A DNA stretch of 52,500 nt, from positions 1 through 52,500 of the forward strand of contig NZ_JABJUQ010000006.1 of the NCBI RefSeq assembly GCF_013155385.1, given 5' to 3'. The notes under the pieces were generated by a model. It did no database searches, had not been told where the DNA came from, and saw nothing but the letters and a program-made list of their open reading frames with translations. Every line of letters begins with the position of its first letter. Position 1 is the first letter of the stretch. The DNA is from Bacillus sp. WMMC1349. GTDB lineage: Bacteria; Bacillota; Bacilli; Bacillales; Bacillaceae. Positions 14,415-24,818 of this stretch are shown piece after piece. A program made the position numbers and the translations under genes.

Positions 14415-15719
14415 ATGCTATTAAGCCGTTTAAAGGGCGGGGTCAAGAATGAAATCGCAGAAGAGGATAGCGGCTCCCTTCTTCATCCAGCCAATTGGTT
14501 TAGAAATATTTTTGCTGGCACTGAAACCTCATCAGGTGAAAGAGTATCATCAAAAACAGCTGTTCTTCATCCCGATGTTTATGCATGTGTCATAGTTTTG
14601 GCGGATGATATCGCGAAACTGCCAATCAAACTTTTTCAGAATAAAAACGGCAATATCAAACAAGTCCAAAATGATATTAGTGAGATGATTCTGAACAAAG
14701 TCAATGATTATATGACAAGTTTTATTTGGAAAAGGCTTTTGGTCACAAGGCTTTGTACTTGGGGGAACAGTTACAATCTTTTGCTTTTTGATAAAGACGG
14801 AAATGTGACTGGAATCAGACCTTTAAACCCTGAGGCAACAAATACAAATATTGACCCTAATAACGGTCGGGTTTGGTATTCAACCACGATTGACAGCAAA
14901 TATCGTGAGTTTTTTTATGAAGAAGTTCTGCATTTTAAAAACCTTTCTCTTGATGGAATTGTGGGACAAACTCCGATTTCAGTTATTCGTGACAATATCG
15001 GATCAAATCGAGCTGCCACAAAATTCAATGCAAAATTTTATAAAAATGGTGGCGCTCCGTTTGGCGTTGTCAAAGCACCAACTCTATTAGATAGAGAAAG
15101 TAAAAAAATTGTGAGAGAAGACTGGGAGCGTGTAAATGCGGGTCAGTCTATTGCAGTCCTAGACGCTGGTCTCGACTATTCACAAGTAACCATGCCGATG
15201 AAGGATGCTCAATTTATTGAGTCCATGAAATGGAACCGTCAGCAGATCGCATCTATTTATAAGGTACCACCACATAAAATAGGTGAACTTGATCGAGCCA
15301 CTTTCTCTAATATCGAACAACAATCATTGGATTATGTCAAAACGACGTTACAACCTTTAGTGACAAATATAGAACAAGAATTGAACGATAAAATATTGAC
15401 AGAAAACCAGTTAAAAAGTGGTTATTACTTTAAATTTAACCTAGAATCAGAACTTCGTGGAGATAGTAAATCTCGTGCTGAGTTTTATAAAACGATGCAA
15501 AGTGTTGGCGCTTTTAGCGTAAACACAATCCTTCAAAAAGAGGACATGACCGGAATTGGAGATATTGGGGATGAGCATTATGGGAATTTAAATCTTGTTC
15601 CTCTTTCAATTATGAAAGAATATCAATTGAACAAAGTAAAAGGGACATCTGATGAACAGAAGGGGGGTGATGGCAACGAAGAAGAAAAACAAGTATTGGA
15701 ACATGAAGATTCTGAATGA
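14415..15719 (+). CDS. Portal protein (HK97 family)
   Basis: A 434-residue HK97-type portal. Diagnostic parts are VSSKTAVLHPDVYACVIVLADDIAKLPI near the start, followed by GNSYNLLLFDKDG and the block FIESMKWNRQQIASIYKVPPHKIGELDRAT in the second half. Twelve copies form the vertex ring through which DNA passes and on which the head assembles. Its 3' end overlaps the protease gene by 50 bases. Confidence 0.95.
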   Translation: MLLSRLKGGVKNEIAEEDSGSLLHPANWFRNIFAGTETSSGERVSSKTAVLHPDVYACVIVLADDIAKLPIKLFQNKNGNIKQVQNDISEMILNKVNDYMTSFIWKRLLVTRLCTWGNSYNLLLFDKDGNVTGIRPLNPEATNTNIDPNNGRVWYSTTIDSKYREFFYEEVLHFKNLSLDGIVGQTPISVIRDNIGSNRAATKFNAKFYKNGGAPFGVVKAPTLLDRESKKIVREDWERVNAGQSIAVLDAGLDYSQVTMPMKDAQFIESMKWNRQQIASIYKVPPHKIGELDRATFSNIEQQSLDYVKTTLQPLVTNIEQELNDKILTENQLKSGYYFKFNLESELRGDSKSRAEFYKTMQSVGAFSVNTILQKEDMTGIGDIGDEHYGNLNLVPLSIMKEYQLNKVKGTSDEQKGGDGNEEEKQVLEHEDSE

Positions 15720-16395
15720 TTCTACTGCTGAAATCACACTTTATGGCTCAATAACGGGTGAAGGATGGTTTAGTGAGAGTTCTTCTAAAGTTTTTCAGTC
15801 AGAATTGAAAAGTTTAGGTGATGTAAGCTCTATTGATTTGTACATTAATTCACCTGGAGGAGATGTCTTTGAGGGCCAAGCGATTCATTCAATGCTTAAA
15901 CGTCATAAAGCTAAAATTAATGTTTATGTGGATGCACTGGCTGGAAGTATTGCCTCAGTTATTGCAATGGCGGGGGATAACATTACAATGCCAAGTAACG
16001 CCATGATGATGATTCATAATCCTTACATGGGAATGGTCGGGAATGCAACAGAATTTCGAAAGGCTGCCGATGATCTTGACAAGATCACAGAAAGTATTGT
16101 TTCGACATACCTTGATAAAGCTGGTGACAAGCTGGATGATGTTACTTTACATCAATTACTTGATGAAGAAACGTGGCTGACAGCTGATGAAGCATTACAT
16201 TATGGTTTGATTGATGAGGTCTCAGAATCAAAGGATGTAGCAGCCTGTATTGATCATCAAATTTTGGCACACTTTAAACATGTGCCAGGAAAGATAGTTG
16301 CTAAAACAGTTGCTGAAAATTCGGCTGAAGAAGCAGGATTGGATGAATTACAAAAACAAAAAATTGATATGAAACTTGAACTCTTAAATCTTTAA
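15670..16395 (+). CDS. ClpP-like head maturation protease
   Basis: A 241-residue S14-type prohead protease. The ClpP-like core shows DLYINSPGGDVFEGQAIHSML, the nucleophile Ser in AGSIASVIAMAG and the catalytic His in MMMIHNPYMG. Start ATG 15670 has an AAGGGGGGTG ribosome binding site; a frame-equivalent start six codons earlier is less likely. It should cleave the capsid N-terminal delta region after assembly. It ends in an intrinsic terminator ahead of the capsid gene. Confidence 0.92.
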   Translation: MATKKKNKYWNMKILNDSTAEITLYGSITGEGWFSESSSKVFQSELKSLGDVSSIDLYINSPGGDVFEGQAIHSMLKRHKAKINVYVDALAGSIASVIAMAGDNITMPSNAMMMIHNPYMGMVGNATEFRKAADDLDKITESIVSTYLDKAGDKLDDVTLHQLLDEETWLTADEALHYGLIDEVSESKDVAACIDHQILAHFKHVPGKIVAKTVAENSAEEAGLDELQKQKIDMKLELLNL

Positions 16396-16407
16396 GGGTT
16401 CTTTTTT
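16378..16407 (+). terminator. Terminator between protease and capsid genes
   Basis: GAACTCTTAA (16378-16387) pairs with TTAAGGGTTC (16392-16401, one G-U), followed by six T. The left arm is inside the protease gene. Partial read-through would set the protease-to-capsid ratio. Confidence 0.65.
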
Positions 16408-16434
16408 AATGCCACTTTTAAGGAGGACAAGAAT

Positions 16435-17715
16435 TTGAAACCGAAACTATTAAAACAAAAAAATTTTTTATTGAAACTAGATATTCAATTTTTTGCTGGA
16501 GGTGGAATGTCTAAAAAAGAACGGGAGTTACGCCAAACGCTAGCAGAAAAGCGTACAGAAATTGAAGCATTGACAGACAAAGGGAAAATTGATGAAGCTA
16601 AAAAACTACTTTCTGAAGCTCAACAAATAAAAGAGCAGATCCAGACATATGAAGAAGTCCGAAATATGCAAGTCCCTTATGAACAGGAGCAGACATCACA
16701 AGATTCAGTAGCAACTGGTCAACAGCCAACAGATGATATCGCCAAAACGGAAGTAAAGAACCATGTTCAGCTTTTTGCGTCAGCTCTTAAATCTGGAACA
16801 ATACCGAAACCTCTTTCCGCAATGAAAGAAGGTGTGGATGAAGATGGCGGTCTTGTTGTTCCGCAAGATATTTCAACGAAGATCAACGAAAAACGTAGAC
16901 AATTTGATACACTGGCTAATCTCGTTGATGTCATTCCGGTATCTACAAATAAAGGTTCACGAGTGCTTGAAAAACTAGCAGATATCACTCCATTAGCAAA
17001 CCTTGAAGAATTAGCGGATATTACGGAACTAGAGAATCCTAAATTTGAAAACATTAAATATAACATTAAAGATTATGCAGGAATTTTGGTTCTTTCTAAT
17101 GATTTGCTTTCAGATACACAAGAAGCGCTTCTTCAATATTTGACCAATTGGCTCGCTAAGAAATCAGCTGTTACGCGTAATACGTTGATTATTAAGCAAT
17201 TAGGAACACTCGTAAAAACAGCAGTTTCAAAGCAAGACGATATTAAAGATATTTTGAACGTCAAGCTTGATCCAGCTATCAACGCCACAACCTCTTTTAT
17301 TACAAATCAATCAGGATTTAATGTTTTGGATAAATTGAAGGATGCTTTTGGCCGGTACTTACTACAGCCTAATCCAACAGATCCGACTAAAAAACTTTTA
17401 TTCGGAAAGCCTGTGTCCGTTATATCTGATAAATATTTGCCAAACGGTGGTACAAAAGCAGCGCCAAAATATCCGTTGATTGTCGGTGATCTTAAAGAAG
17501 CTGTTAAACTATTTGACCGTCAGCAATATTCCATTTTAACGACAAATGTTGGCGGTAAAGCATTCTATCGTAATTCTACAGATATGCGAATCATTGAACG
17601 TGAAGATGTTGTTCTTTGGGATACTGATGCTGTTGTGTTTGCAGAGTTTTCATCAATCAAAGATGCAACTCCAGACAATGGGGTTCCAAATCCCGGTTCT
17701 GGTGAGAACAAATAA
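16435..17715 (+). CDS. Major capsid protein (HK97 fold)
   Basis: A 426-residue capsid precursor. It starts at TTG after AAGGAGGACAAG and begins with the conserved short motif LKLDIQFFAGG, seen before many HK97-type capsids. A coiled-coil delta domain follows (residues about 25-95, KKERELRQTLAEKRTEIEAL). The mature coat domain starts near residue 115 (GGLVVPQDIS, later YGAFKD-like ELADITELENPKFENIKY). The upstream protease should remove the delta domain. An internal ATG at 16507 with GGAGGTGG in front could start a shorter form. Confidence 0.93.
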   Translation: MKPKLLKQKNFLLKLDIQFFAGGGMSKKERELRQTLAEKRTEIEALTDKGKIDEAKKLLSEAQQIKEQIQTYEEVRNMQVPYEQEQTSQDSVATGQQPTDDIAKTEVKNHVQLFASALKSGTIPKPLSAMKEGVDEDGGLVVPQDISTKINEKRRQFDTLANLVDVIPVSTNKGSRVLEKLADITPLANLEELADITELENPKFENIKYNIKDYAGILVLSNDLLSDTQEALLQYLTNWLAKKSAVTRNTLIIKQLGTLVKTAVSKQDDIKDILNVKLDPAINATTSFITNQSGFNVLDKLKDAFGRYLLQPNPTDPTKKLLFGKPVSVISDKYLPNGGTKAAPKYPLIVGDLKEAVKLFDRQQYSILTTNVGGKAFYRNSTDMRIIEREDVVLWDTDAVVFAEFSSIKDATPDNGVPNPGSGENK

Positions 17716-17743
17716 TAGGTGAATGAAAGCTAGGTGATGCCCA

Positions 17744-18046
17744 ATGACAGAAATTGAGCAAAAAGAACTTAAAGAAGCGAAAAAATTTCTCAGGGTTGAT
17801 GGTGATTTGGAAGATGATTTAATCCTGGGATTTATCGCTTCGGCGAAGGAATATATTACAGCTGCAACTGGTTTAAAGTTCCCAAATCATTCAGCACGAG
17901 CTGATATGTGTGTAAAAGCATTTGTAACGCATTGGTATGAAAACAGGGAAGTAGCTGGCACAACTTCAAACCTTGATGGGGTGCTAACGATGATGATCAA
18001 TCAATTAAAATATACGGTTTCGGAGACTGGTTCCAATGTTGAATGA
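17744..18046 (+). CDS. Head-tail connector (gp6-like)
   Basis: A 100-residue all-helical protein of the HK97 gp6/QLRG type. Characteristic parts are AKKFLRVDGDLEDDLILGFIASAKEYI and VKAFVTHWYENREV. It would form the ring below the portal. It overlaps the next gene by 11 bases. Confidence 0.88.
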   Translation: MTEIEQKELKEAKKFLRVDGDLEDDLILGFIASAKEYITAATGLKFPNHSARADMCVKAFVTHWYENREVAGTTSNLDGVLTMMINQLKYTVSETGSNVE

Positions 18047-18344
18047 CATGCGGTATCGGATTGAATTTCAACAGAAAAAAGAGGGCGGGCGCCTCCCTGT
18101 GGAAGGTAAGTATGAAACTGTTGTGGAATGCTGGGCCAAAGCTGAGGGATTAAAAGGCCGAGAGTATTATGCAGCGGCAGCTGTTCAGAAAGAAAAAACT
18201 ATAAAATTTACAATTCGTCACCGTGAAGATCTTAACGAACATATGCGAATTCTTTTTCAAGATCAACCATACGAGATTGAATCAATTTTGCCGAACTATT
18301 CTCGGAAACATTTCACCACAATAAGGGCAAAGGCGGTGGAATAA
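18036..18344 (+). CDS. Head-tail joining / head closure protein
   Basis: A 102-residue SPP1 gp16-like stopper. It begins MLNDMRYRIEFQQKKEGGR and shows the usual VVECWAKAEGLKGREYYAA and FTIRHREDLNEHMRI segments. Family members close the connector and join the tail. The start lies inside the gp6-like gene; the next gene overlaps by one base. Confidence 0.88.
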   Translation: MLNDMRYRIEFQQKKEGGRLPVEGKYETVVECWAKAEGLKGREYYAAAAVQKEKTIKFTIRHREDLNEHMRILFQDQPYEIESILPNYSRKHFTTIRAKAVE

Positions 18345-18742
18345 TGGAATTTGAAATGGAGATGCAGGGCTTTAAAGAATTAGATTCATATTTAACTGAC
18401 CTTGCAAGGAAAGATGAGTCAATCAATAAAGCAGCCGTAAAAGCCGGGGGTGCTATTCTTGCCAAAGAAATAGATAAAAATGCACCTCGATCTGATATTG
18501 GGGGCAGTCATCCCCATATTGATGAGGATATTATTGTTGGAAACCGTACTCGAAAGGATTTGGATGGTGAAATCTATGCTGTTGTTGGACCTACTAAAGA
18601 CACAAAATTCCGTGTTCACTTACCGGAATTCGGAACCATTCATCAGCCAGCTAATCCATTTATTCAGCGAAGTATGAGAAGCGCAAATGAAAGAATGTTA
18701 CAAGCGATGGCAAGCGTAATTAAAAGAGGGTACAAGCTATGA
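18344..18742 (+). CDS. HK97 gp10-like tail completion protein
   Basis: A 132-residue protein of the HK97 gp10 family. It has MQGFKELDSYLTDLARKDES at the N-terminus and the core AVKAGGAILAKEIDKNAPRS. The C-terminal block FGTIHQPANPFIQRSMRSANE is diagnostic. It acts at the head-tail interface. Overlaps its neighbours at both ends. Confidence 0.88.
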   Translation: MEFEMEMQGFKELDSYLTDLARKDESINKAAVKAGGAILAKEIDKNAPRSDIGGSHPHIDEDIIVGNRTRKDLDGEIYAVVGPTKDTKFRVHLPEFGTIHQPANPFIQRSMRSANERMLQAMASVIKRGYKL

Positions 18743-19122
18743 ATGTAGTAGAAAGGTCTTTACTACTGAAAAACAAAGTATTTGAAGCGTTGGAGAATGA
18801 TCCAGCGCTTTTATTATTGGTGAAACCATCAAATATTTTTGAACTAGCTGTACCAATTGGGATCAAAAGTAAGCCAGCCTATATTGTTGTACAGGAACTA
18901 GAGTATAGAGCTACTCAGTGGGCTGATGGCAAGCCAATAAAGGATAGTGCTGTCTATCAAATTGATGTCTATCACAGTTCTTCCTGTGATGAGATTCTTG
19001 TTGCCATCGTTCATGTGATGAATCAATTAGATTTTCAAACGACTGTTTTAATCAATGGTTTTTTAAAAGATGAAGTCCTCATCCGGAAAGGATATCGATT
19101 TGAGGCCAATATTTTAATATAA
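18739..19122 (+). CDS. Tail terminator protein
   Basis: A 127-residue protein in the usual place between the gp10-like gene and the tail tube gene. It shows a helical start (LKNKVFEALENDPALLLLVK) and strands YQIDVYHSSSCDEI. The size and order fit DUF806/DUF3168-type tail terminators, which cap the tail tube. Assignment rests on position as much as on sequence. Confidence 0.75.
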   Translation: MNVVERSLLLKNKVFEALENDPALLLLVKPSNIFELAVPIGIKSKPAYIVVQELEYRATQWADGKPIKDSAVYQIDVYHSSSCDEILVAIVHVMNQLDFQTTVLINGFLKDEVLIRKGYRFEANILI

Positions 19123-19136
19123 TTGGAGGTTTAAAA

Positions 19137-19742
19137 ATGCCTGAATTTAGTTCAGTTACCGGGTTGGAAGGTGTGAAATTCGCACCACTAAAAAAGGAAA
19201 ACGGGGTTTATATAGCCTCAAAAATTATAGATTACCCTTATGCAATTAATGCAAAAGTAAATACTGAAACTTCAACAGAAAAGCAGTATGCGGATAATAA
19301 ACTGGTTGATATGGCTGTTACAACAGGTTCCACAAAACTGGAACTCGAAATGCGTGATTTACCAATGGAAATATTAGCTGAGTTGTTAGGAATTGAAGCA
19401 ACAGATGGACTGTATATGTTTAAAAAGAATATTATCCCGCCATGGGTTGCTATGTCGTTTTTTGGGCCGAAAGCAAACGGTAATCATCGTCATGTGGGAT
19501 TAGTGAAAGGTCGTTTCTCGTTACCAGATGATGAATGGAAAACAAAAGAAGAAAAAACGAATTTCCAAACAATCAAACTTTCAGCTGAGTTTATGGAGCG
19601 TGAGCAGGATAATGTCTTTAAAGTATTAGCTGATGAAGATGCACCAAGCTTCAGTTTGGATAAGTTCTATACGAAGGTATTTGGCGATGCTTACAAGTCT
19701 CCTAGTGCAGGAGATAACCCTAACGTCAATCCAGGAAAATAA
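19137..19742 (+). CDS. Major tail tube protein (phi13 family)
   Basis: A 201-residue tail tube protein. VTGLEGVKFAPLKKENGVY, followed by INAKVNTETSTEKQYADNKL and the late block FQTIKLSAEFMERE, match phi13-type major tail proteins of Gram-positive siphophages. The ribosome binding site is AATTGGAGG. An intrinsic terminator directly follows. Confidence 0.92.
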   Translation: MPEFSSVTGLEGVKFAPLKKENGVYIASKIIDYPYAINAKVNTETSTEKQYADNKLVDMAVTTGSTKLELEMRDLPMEILAELLGIEATDGLYMFKKNIIPPWVAMSFFGPKANGNHRHVGLVKGRFSLPDDEWKTKEEKTNFQTIKLSAEFMEREQDNVFKVLADEDAPSFSLDKFYTKVFGDAYKSPSAGDNPNVNPGK

Positions 19743-19748
19743 ACATAA

Positions 19749-19775
19749 AGGGAAGCCTTAGTGCTTCTCTTTTTT
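19749..19775 (+). terminator. Terminator after the tail tube gene
   Basis: GGAAGC (19751-19756) pairs with GCTTCT (19763-19768, one G-U), followed by a T run to 19775. It would lower expression of the tail chaperones relative to the abundant tube protein. Confidence 0.65.
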
Positions 19776-19806
19776 CGTACTCAATACTTTTAAAGGAGGA
19801 GTCAGC

Positions 19807-20172
19807 ATGGCTCAAAAGCAAATTGCAATTAAATTATGGTTTGAAAAAGATCAAAAATATAAAACGTTTATTGCCCCTCGTACGAATACAAAAATCTTGT
19901 ATGAAGCCTTGGAATTAGATGAAGATGCAGCAAAAAAAACAAAAAACATTAAAGAAGTCCTTAAAAGTCTAGATGAACGCATGAAATTTATTGTCCGAGT
20001 ATTTCACAACCAGTTTAGCTTAGAGGAATTCCAAGAAGGCCTACAATCCTTTGAGGTATCTGATCAAGTAAGACGAATCATGGGCGAAATCATGGGATAC
20101 GAAGAGGTTAAAGAGGACGATGATTTTTTGCAGACAGCGGAAACAGAAACCTTACAGCCAAAAGTGGAATAG
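19807..20172 (+). CDS. Tail assembly chaperone gpG
   Basis: A 121-residue acidic helical protein located between tail tube and tape measure. The sequence KIAIKLWF-like start (QIAIKLWFEKDQKYKTFIA), followed by EFQEGLQSFEVSDQVRRIMGE, matches gpG-type chaperones of Gram-positive siphophages. It ends shortly after the slippery site at 20124, so the zero-frame product is the short form. It binds the tape measure protein during tail assembly. Confidence 0.85.
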   Translation: MAQKQIAIKLWFEKDQKYKTFIAPRTNTKILYEALELDEDAAKKTKNIKEVLKSLDERMKFIVRVFHNQFSLEEFQEGLQSFEVSDQVRRIMGEIMGYEEVKEDDDFLQTAETETLQPKVE

Positions 20173-20318
20173 AGCAACTCAATGATATTTATTCGGCTCT
20201 TTTAAAGCAAGGATGGACAATGACAGAAATAGATCAGATGGATATTTATCACTATTTAGAAGTTTTGGCACATGAAAACAAACCTAAAATAGTACCTATA
20301 GATCAAGTATTTTTCTAA
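19807..20318 (+). CDS. Tail assembly chaperone gpGT by -1 frameshift
   Basis: The zero frame contains T-TTT-TTG at 20124-20130, with codons GAT TTT TTG. After a -1 slip the reading frame has no stop from 20130 to 20316. It encodes 62 more residues (including LNDIYSALLKQGWTMTEIDQ and VLAHEN), for a fusion of about 170 residues. The extension has no ribosome binding site of its own. A gpG/gpGT pair made this way is a conserved feature of long-tailed phages. I see no obvious downstream pseudoknot. Confidence 0.85.
20124..20130 (+). promoter_or_regulatory. Slippery heptamer for -1 frameshift
   Basis: TTTTTTG is in the correct register (X XXY YYZ) in the gpG frame. Both tRNAs can re-pair after slipping one base back. 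Confidence 0.8.
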
Positions 20319-20366
20319 AAATGATTTTTTTGTTGAGTTTAAGCCAGGGAAGCGGGGTGGTTACAT

Positions 20367-23300
20367 ATGGCGCAACCTATCGGAAACATGATTGTTAAAG
20401 TAGGGCTTGACGATACTGGCTTTAATCGTGGTATTGAAGGTTTGAAACGACAAATGCGTTTGGCAAATTCAGAAATGAAAGCCTCCGGAGCAATTTATAA
20501 AGCAGCGGGCAATCAGTCTAAGTTCCTCCAATCTCAAATAGAAGGCCTTAATAATAAATATCAGATTCAAGGACGTTTAGTTGATGAACATCGCACTAAA
20601 TACAATAAATTAGTAAGGGAAAAAGGATTAGATAACCGTGAAACACAGATACAAGCCCGGCGGTTAAATGACGCGATTGCTGTCCACCAAGGTCTTGGAA
20701 ATGAACTGAAACGAGTAACCAGAGAATTTGATAATACGACAAACAGCACCCGAAGAGCAGCGGGTGTTTTTTCTGTATTCAAACGTAACTCAGGTGAAGT
20801 ATCTAAAGAATTAAATGCAGTTTATCAGTCTGCTACTACAGCAGGGAAAGCACTTTCTGCCATTGGTGCAGCTGGAACTGTTGGAATTGGACTCACTGTA
20901 AAAGCAGCAGCAGACTTTGAGAAAGCAATGAGTCGTGTAGGTGCTTTGGCAAACGCAACGAATGAACAAATGGGAGAGTTAACAGAAACAGCCCGTCATT
21001 TAGGTGCGACAACTCAATTCACAGATGGGCAAGTTGCTGAAGGGATGCAATATCTAGCGATGGCGGGGTATAAAACGAATCAAATTGTTGGAGCCATGCC
21101 GGGACTTCTAGCGACTGCCGCAGCTGGTCAAACTGAACTTGGTGTTACAGCAGATATTGTTTCAGATATTTTGACTGAATTTCATATTAAAGCTGAAGAT
21201 ACAAACCGTGTTGCAGATGCGATGACCTACACGTTTACCAATTCAAATGCCACACTGCAAGAAATCGGACAGACAATGAAATATGCGGCACCTGCCGCAA
21301 AAACAGCCGGACTCAGTATGGAAGAGTTAGCAGCAGCCACCGGAATCATGGCAAACAGTGGGATTAAGGCGGATATGGCAGGAACAGCCTTACGATCAAC
21401 ACTTACTCGTTTAGCAGCACCGCCAAAGCAAGCAGGCAATGCAATAGATGAATTGGGATTAAAGGTCACAGATTCAACCGGAAAATTACGACCACTGGCA
21501 GATATCATTGGACAAATCAATGAGAAAACTAAAAACTATACGGAAACCGAGAAAATTCGTATTGCCAAACAAATAGCAGGGCAACATGCACTTTCAGGAT
21601 TTATTACCTTAATGCACGCTGGAAAAGACAAGCTTCAAGATTTCACGAAAGAAGTAGAAAACAGTGGTGGAACTGCTGAAAAAGTAGCTAAGAAACAAAT
21701 GGATAATTTATCTGGATCACTTGAATATCTAAAGTCAGCTACAAATAACGCAGTTATCACTTTGGGAAATCAGTTCTTACCTGTTATTAGAGCTACAGCT
21801 GATGGATTGACTAAGATGGTAACTTGGTTTGATTCGTTACCTCCTTCTGTGTCTCGTACAATTGCTATTACAGGTGGAGCCGTCACTGTGTTTTCACTTT
21901 TAGGTGGTGCAGCTTTGTTGTTGCTTGGCTCTTTGCCAAAGATGGCAGCAGGATGGAATATGCTTCGTACTGCCGGTGGATATTTAACTCGTAATGTAAA
22001 CCGTGCTTCAACTAGTCTTGGAGTTTACTCTACAGAAGCGATTGCCGCGGGTAGAGCCTCCAGAACAGCAGCCACAGGGATGAGCACAACATCAACAGCG
22101 GCAAACTTAGCATCCACAAGAATGAATAGATTTCACCAAACGACCAACTTAGCAACAACAAGAGTTGGTAGACTTGAACAGTCAGCTAGTAGAAGTACTA
22201 AGGTCATGAGAGGGTTGGGTGGAGCCTCTCGTGTAGCTGGTTTAGGTCTTGGTATGTTTGGTGGTCCAGTTGGTGTAATCGGAGGACTTTTGCTTTCTTT
22301 TGCCCCGGAACTATTAAAATTTGGCTCAGGTATTTTAAAAGTTGGGGTCAATGCTGTTAAAGGCGCTGGCGGTTTTATGAGACTAGCAAAAAGCGGTTTC
22401 GGACTGTTTAACATTATCAAAAAAGGTGTAGGGATAGTCGGCTTATTACGTGGTGGATTGAGCCTGTTGGGTGGTCCTGTTGGTCTTGCTATAACAGGAA
22501 CTACACTTTTAACTGAAGCTGGTTTCAAATACTATGACAATCTAAAGAAAAGAGTTCTTCCAGCAACAATTGATTTTGGTAATGGTGTATCAAAATCTAC
22601 TTCAAAAGCTATAAACGCTTATGAAGATATGAACATAAAAATCACAGCTAAGCTTAATACACTACGTGTGACGAATAAAAAAATCACTAAAAGTATTGCT
22701 GAAGATGTATCTAAACAATTCACAGATATGGGAAATTCGCTGAAAAAAGGTTTTCAGACAAGTGCAGATACGGCTACTAAGGTATTAACAGATTTTTATG
22801 CTTCTAATAACAAAACATCAGACAAGGAAGCTGCTAAAATACTAAATAAAATTAAAAACGGAAATAGCAAGCAACAAAAAGAAATTCAAGGGTATGTTAA
22901 TCGAGTTAACCAAATCTATCGAAAAGCTGCAAAAGAACATCGCAAAACAACAGACAAAGAGAATAAAGAAATAGCTAAAATACAAAGAAAAATGTATGCC
23001 AAAATGAAGACAGCTCTTTCTAAAAGTAAAGATGAACAAATAAAAATTTCAAGAAAATTAAAAGAGGAATCTTCCAATCTTTCTGCAAAACAAGCAGCCG
23101 CAGTTGTAAGAAACAGTAATAAAGCTAAAAACAAAACAATAAAAGCAGCAAATGATCAATTTAATGCTGTTGTAAAGGCAGCGGACGATCAATATTATGT
23201 CAAAGGCACGATTACTAAAAAAGAACATGATGATACTGTTAAAAAGGCAAGAGATCAGAAAAAAAACACGATATCAAAGGCTAAAGAAACTCATCAAGGT

Positions 23301-24818
23301 GTTGTAAAAGAAGCCAAAAAACAGGCAACCGGACATGTTAGCCAAGTTGATTGGGAAACGGGTGAAGTTCTCGGGAAATGGAATCTTTTCATTGTTGATT
23401 TAGCCCGTATCATTAATAAAATTACTGGTGGTATAAACAAGGTTCTTGAATTTTTTCATGCCCCAACTATTCCTGAGTGGAAACCTAAAGGATATAGTGA
23501 CAATGATAAAAAGATGCAGGTTGCTCCTGGTGCTGCATATGCGAAAGGAACAAATTTCCACCCAGGTGGTCAAGCACTTGTTGGTGAAGAAGGTTGGGAA
23601 CTGGCTCATTCACCAGGAATTGGAACCTATATGATAGGGGTAGGCGGTCCACAAATCTTGGATCTACCACGAGGGACTTCTGTACTTCCACATGCTGAGT
23701 CTAAAGTGTTAACAGGATCAGGTTTACCTGGATATGCGGGTGGAGTCGGAAGTTTTTTCAAAGGAATGATTTCAGCAGGGAAAAATGTTGTAGATAAAAC
23801 GATTGATGTGGGTTCAAAGGCAGTAGAGTTGATTAAGAAAGGACCAGGTGAATTCATTAAAAAACTGTTTAAGGGATTAATACCTTTCAAATCTGGAAAA
23901 GGCATTGATTCCATAGGAACTGGCATAATGAAGACCATAAAAGATGGAGCATTTCAGTTTTTAAAAGGGATTATACCAGAAAATACGGCCACGGATTCGA
24001 GTTCATTTAAAGGAACAGGTGGGACAAAAGCTGTTAACCAGTGGGTTAGTGAGGCAGCAAACATAGCTGGTGTTCCTCCTACATGGATACCTGGTCTTGT
24101 TACAATTGCCATGAAAGAAAGCGGTGGAAATCCAAATGCCATCAACTTGTGGGATTCTAATGCAAAGGCTGGACACCCTTCACAAGGGTTAATGCAAACT
24201 ATTCCATCTACATTTAACGCTAACAAGTTTCCTGGGCATAATAACATATTGAATCCTGTAGATAATACTTTGGCGGCTATTAACTATATTAAGCGCAGAT
24301 ACGGAGATATACGCAACCATCCAGGTTTAAGATCGATGGCTCTCGGTGGTGGATATGTTGGGTATGCAAAGGGTGGGATTTCTCCCGGTCGTGGTGGTTC
24401 AAAATGGGCAATTTTAAACGAAAGAGGCTTTGATGAAACTACAATTACAGAAGATCCTTCATACCGCGAACGCAATATAGGATTATGGGCGCGTATTGGT
24501 AGCAAGCTTGGAGTTCTCCCGTCTTTACAAGAAGGGATGATTTCAAAAGCTCTTGTGTTGTTGCAAAAAGTATCGATGCAACCCGAAAAAGAACGAGGTT
24601 CTTCTAATATTCCATCTGTGGACATTAGTAGTATCGTGCAGAACCAAGAAAAACAAATCAATATGATGGCAAAACAAATTGATTTTCTGAATAAAAACAT
24701 GCAGCTGTTACAACAGATTCTATTAAAAGAGAGTGACACTTATCTTGATGGAAGAAAGATTGATCAATCTACCGGTGATCGGTTTACCCGAACGTCATTT
24801 ATGAACGGGGTGAGATGA
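20367..24818 (+). CDS. Tape measure protein with lytic transglycosylase domain
   Basis: A 1483-residue tail tape measure protein. Residues about 170-520 are a TP901-type core ([60 protein letters not shown]). Hydrophobic glycine-rich stretches lie at about 505-530, 615-650 and 685-715. Charged coiled-coil repeats cover about 750-990. Near residue 1220 a soluble lytic transglycosylase domain begins ([18 protein letters not shown], catalytic Glu in [17 protein letters not shown]), with NYIKRRYGD at its end. At about 0.15 nm per residue the tail would be roughly 0.2 micrometres long. The enzyme domain would open the wall during DNA entry. Confidence 0.95.
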   Translation: MAQPIGNMIVKVGLDDTGFNRGIEGLKRQMRLANSEMKASGAIYKAAGNQSKFLQSQIEGLNNKYQIQGRLVDEHRTKYNKLVREKGLDNRETQIQARRLNDAIAVHQGLGNELKRVTREFDNTTNSTRRAAGVFSVFKRNSGEVSKELNAVYQSATTAGKALSAIGAAGTVGIGLTVKAAADFEKAMSRVGALANATNEQMGELTETARHLGATTQFTDGQVAEGMQYLAMAGYKTNQIVGAMPGLLATAAAGQTELGVTADIVSDILTEFHIKAEDTNRVADAMTYTFTNSNATLQEIGQTMKYAAPAAKTAGLSMEELAAATGIMANSGIKADMAGTALRSTLTRLAAPPKQAGNAIDELGLKVTDSTGKLRPLADIIGQINEKTKNYTETEKIRIAKQIAGQHALSGFITLMHAGKDKLQDFTKEVENSGGTAEKVAKKQMDNLSGSLEYLKSATNNAVITLGNQFLPVIRATADGLTKMVTWFDSLPPSVSRTIAITGGAVTVFSLLGGAALLLLGSLPKMAAGWNMLRTAGGYLTRNVNRASTSLGVYSTEAIAAGRASRTAATGMSTTSTAANLASTRMNRFHQTTNLATTRVGRLEQSASRSTKVMRGLGGASRVAGLGLGMFGGPVGVIGGLLLSFAPELLKFGSGILKVGVNAVKGAGGFMRLAKSGFGLFNIIKKGVGIVGLLRGGLSLLGGPVGLAITGTTLLTEAGFKYYDNLKKRVLPATIDFGNGVSKSTSKAINAYEDMNIKITAKLNTLRVTNKKITKSIAEDVSKQFTDMGNSLKKGFQTSADTATKVLTDFYASNNKTSDKEAAKILNKIKNGNSKQQKEIQGYVNRVNQIYRKAAKEHRKTTDKENKEIAKIQRKMYAKMKTALSKSKDEQIKISRKLKEESSNLSAKQAAAVVRNSNKAKNKTIKAANDQFNAVVKAADDQYYVKGTITKKEHDDTVKKARDQKKNTISKAKETHQGVVKEAKKQATGHVSQVDWETGEVLGKWNLFIVDLARIINKITGGINKVLEFFHAPTIPEWKPKGYSDNDKKMQVAPGAAYAKGTNFHPGGQALVGEEGWELAHSPGIGTYMIGVGGPQILDLPRGTSVLPHAESKVLTGSGLPGYAGGVGSFFKGMISAGKNVVDKTIDVGSKAVELIKKGPGEFIKKLFKGLIPFKSGKGIDSIGTGIMKTIKDGAFQFLKGIIPENTATDSSSFKGTGGTKAVNQWVSEAANIAGVPPTWIPGLVTIAMKESGGNPNAINLWDSNAKAGHPSQGLMQTIPSTFNANKFPGHNNILNPVDNTLAAINYIKRRYGDIRNHPGLRSMALGGGYVGYAKGGISPGRGGSKWAILNERGFDETTITEDPSYRERNIGLWARIGSKLGVLPSLQEGMISKALVLLQKVSMQPEKERGSSNIPSVDISSIVQNQEKQINMMAKQIDFLNKNMQLLQQILLKESDTYLDGRKIDQSTGDRFTRTSFMNGVR

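Noticed and set aside
22133..22528. Long minus-strand frame inside the tape measure gene
   Set aside because: Proline-rich translation typical of the antisense of Gly-rich coding sequence; no ribosome binding site.
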